DNA of 7,291 nt from an uncultured Blautia sp. (GTDB lineage: Bacteria > Bacillota > Clostridia > Lachnospirales > Lachnospiraceae). The first letter of the stretch is position 1. Every line of letters begins with the position of its first letter. Below are positions 6,360 through 7,291 of the stretch, piece after piece. Below the pieces are notes generated by a model. It had not been told where the DNA came from. It was given only the letters and a program-made list of their open reading frames with translations, and searched no databases. Both the position numbers and the translations under genes were made by a program. The stretch is from assembly GCA_900547615.1 (NCBI GenBank), contig URHH01000127.1:1-7291 (forward strand), given 5' to 3'.

Positions 6360-7291
6360 TTTTCTGTCTGTCCTTCCGTTTTTCTACTGTCTCGCTTAAA
6401 ATTCCAATAAAAGAAAGGGAACCAAAGGCGAGGATCACGTCTTCCTCCCCTGCAAAGGAATACGCTGCCTCTACCGCTTCCTCAATGCTTTTCATTGCCT
6501 GTACGTCCTTATGAAACTCTCTTGCCGCAAGAGCAAGCTCCTCTGCCGGCAGGGCTCTCGGATTATCCGGCGCTTCAATGGTAAAAATCTTTTCCGCATA
6601 CGGACAGGTTTTTGAAAGCACTGCTCTGTAATCTTTATCCTGGAACATTCCCATAATAAAGTAAATCTTTTTCCCGTCAAAATAATGTCGTATGGAAGAC
6701 GCCATTTTATCCGCTGCTGCAGGATTATGCGCCCCGTCTACAATAAAAAGCGGTTCTTTTGAAAGAACAGTAAAGCGTCCGTTCCATCTTGTACGGAGAA
6801 GACCTTCTTTTCTCTGCTCCTCTGTAGTTGAAAATCCAAGTTCTGAAAGAAGGTTCAAAGCCTCCACCGCCAGAACTGCATTTTCCTTCTGATATACGCC
6901 TCCAAGAGAAATCCGGTACTCCTCCCCTTTATAAAGAAAGCTCTGGCCTTCCGGACTCTCCTCTGTCACAAGGGCAGGCGCCCCGTCAGCCTCTCTGTAA
7001 GGACCGCTTCAGATTTCACATGCGTTTTTTATGGCATCCTCCGCCTCCTGTTTCTGGTGTACCGTTATCATGGGACAGCCTTTTTTTATGATCCCGGCTT
7101 TTGTCTCTGCGATCTCTCCCAGGGTATTTCCAAGAAATCCCATATGGTCCATGCTGACAGACACAAGAACTGATAAAAGCGGCTCCTTTATAATATTTGT
7201 GGCGTCCAGACTTCCGCCCATCCCCACTTCAAGAAGTACAAGGTCACATTTTTTCATCTCAAAAAACAAAAATGCCCCCGCCGTTTCAATT
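6352..7291 (-). pseudogene. folC: folC, folylpolyglutamate/dihydrofolate synthase, interrupted by an in-frame stop; 5' end outside window
   Basis: FolC adds glutamate to dihydropteroate and to folates using ATP. The visible part (about 313 codons) lacks the N-terminal P-loop, which lies beyond 7291. Numbering from the first full codon at 7290, it shows LLEVGMGG (19-26), LDATN, SMDHMGFLG (46-54) and KAGIIK (64-69), whose first lysine is carbamylated in characterised FolC as I recall. A TGA at 7009-7011 interrupts codon 94. The same frame then resumes with recognisable FolC sequence (SLGGVYQKENAV), the DGAHNP motif of the C-terminal domain (6721-6738) and the near-terminal FGSLSFIG. Both sides of the stop therefore belong to one gene in one frame. 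TGA also ends folC itself and pheA, so recoding is unlikely. The break may be a real mutation or a sequence error; see findings. GTG at 6969 could in principle restart translation but has no convincing ribosome site. Confidence 0.85.

Noticed and set aside
6352..6969. Separate gene starting at GTG 6969
   Set aside because: It is the C-terminal part of FolC in the same frame as the upstream part, with no convincing ribosome site before the GTG.
7009..7011. Selenocysteine or programmed readthrough at the folC TGA
   Set aside because: I found no convincing hairpin just downstream of the kind bacterial selenocysteine insertion needs, and the site is a variable linker with no catalytic role.

Overview
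The window carries five protein genes packed head to tail on the minus strand (transcribed from position 7291 down to 192), facing the 3' end of a tRNA-Glu gene on the plus strand at the left edge. The protein styles (DUF815 ATPase, fused chorismate mutase-prephenate dehydratase, Ppx with an HD tail), the tRNA without encoded CCA, the moderate-to-low GC content and the strong GGAGG-type ribosome sites suggest a gut-type Firmicute, most likely a Lachnospiraceae member (Blautia/Ruminococcus/Dorea-like). This assignment is by resemblance only.

Layout, in direction of minus-strand transcription: folC (folylpolyglutamate/dihydrofolate synthase, 5' end outside the window and interrupted by an in-frame TGA at 7009-7011) overlaps pheA (fused AroQ chorismate mutase, prephenate dehydratase and ACT domain) by 8 nt. 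pheA overlaps a DUF815 AAA+ ATPase by 4 nt (GTGA). The ATPase gene ends 6 nt before ppx (exopolyphosphatase with C-terminal HD domain), which ends 25 nt before ppk1 (polyphosphate kinase). A strong hairpin at 91-148, which pairs better as minus-strand RNA, probably ends the operon. The plus-strand tRNA has its own terminator at 45-82. No stretch over 300 bases lacks a gene; the only real intergenic region is 41-191.

Functionally the operon joins folate polyglutamylation, the committed steps to phenylalanine, and a polyphosphate module in which Ppx degrades and PPK1 makes polyphosphate. The DUF815 ATPase has no established role known to me and is tightly coupled to ppx. No mobile element, CRISPR array, phage gene or promoter was recognised; the operon promoter must lie beyond 7291.

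The two points most worth a second look are the broken folC reading frame, where a short neighbouring frame reads as a more natural FolC sequence (suggesting paired compensating indels rather than a simple nonsense change), and the DUF815-ppx-ppk1 arrangement as a possible uncharacterised ATPase-polyphosphate partnership.
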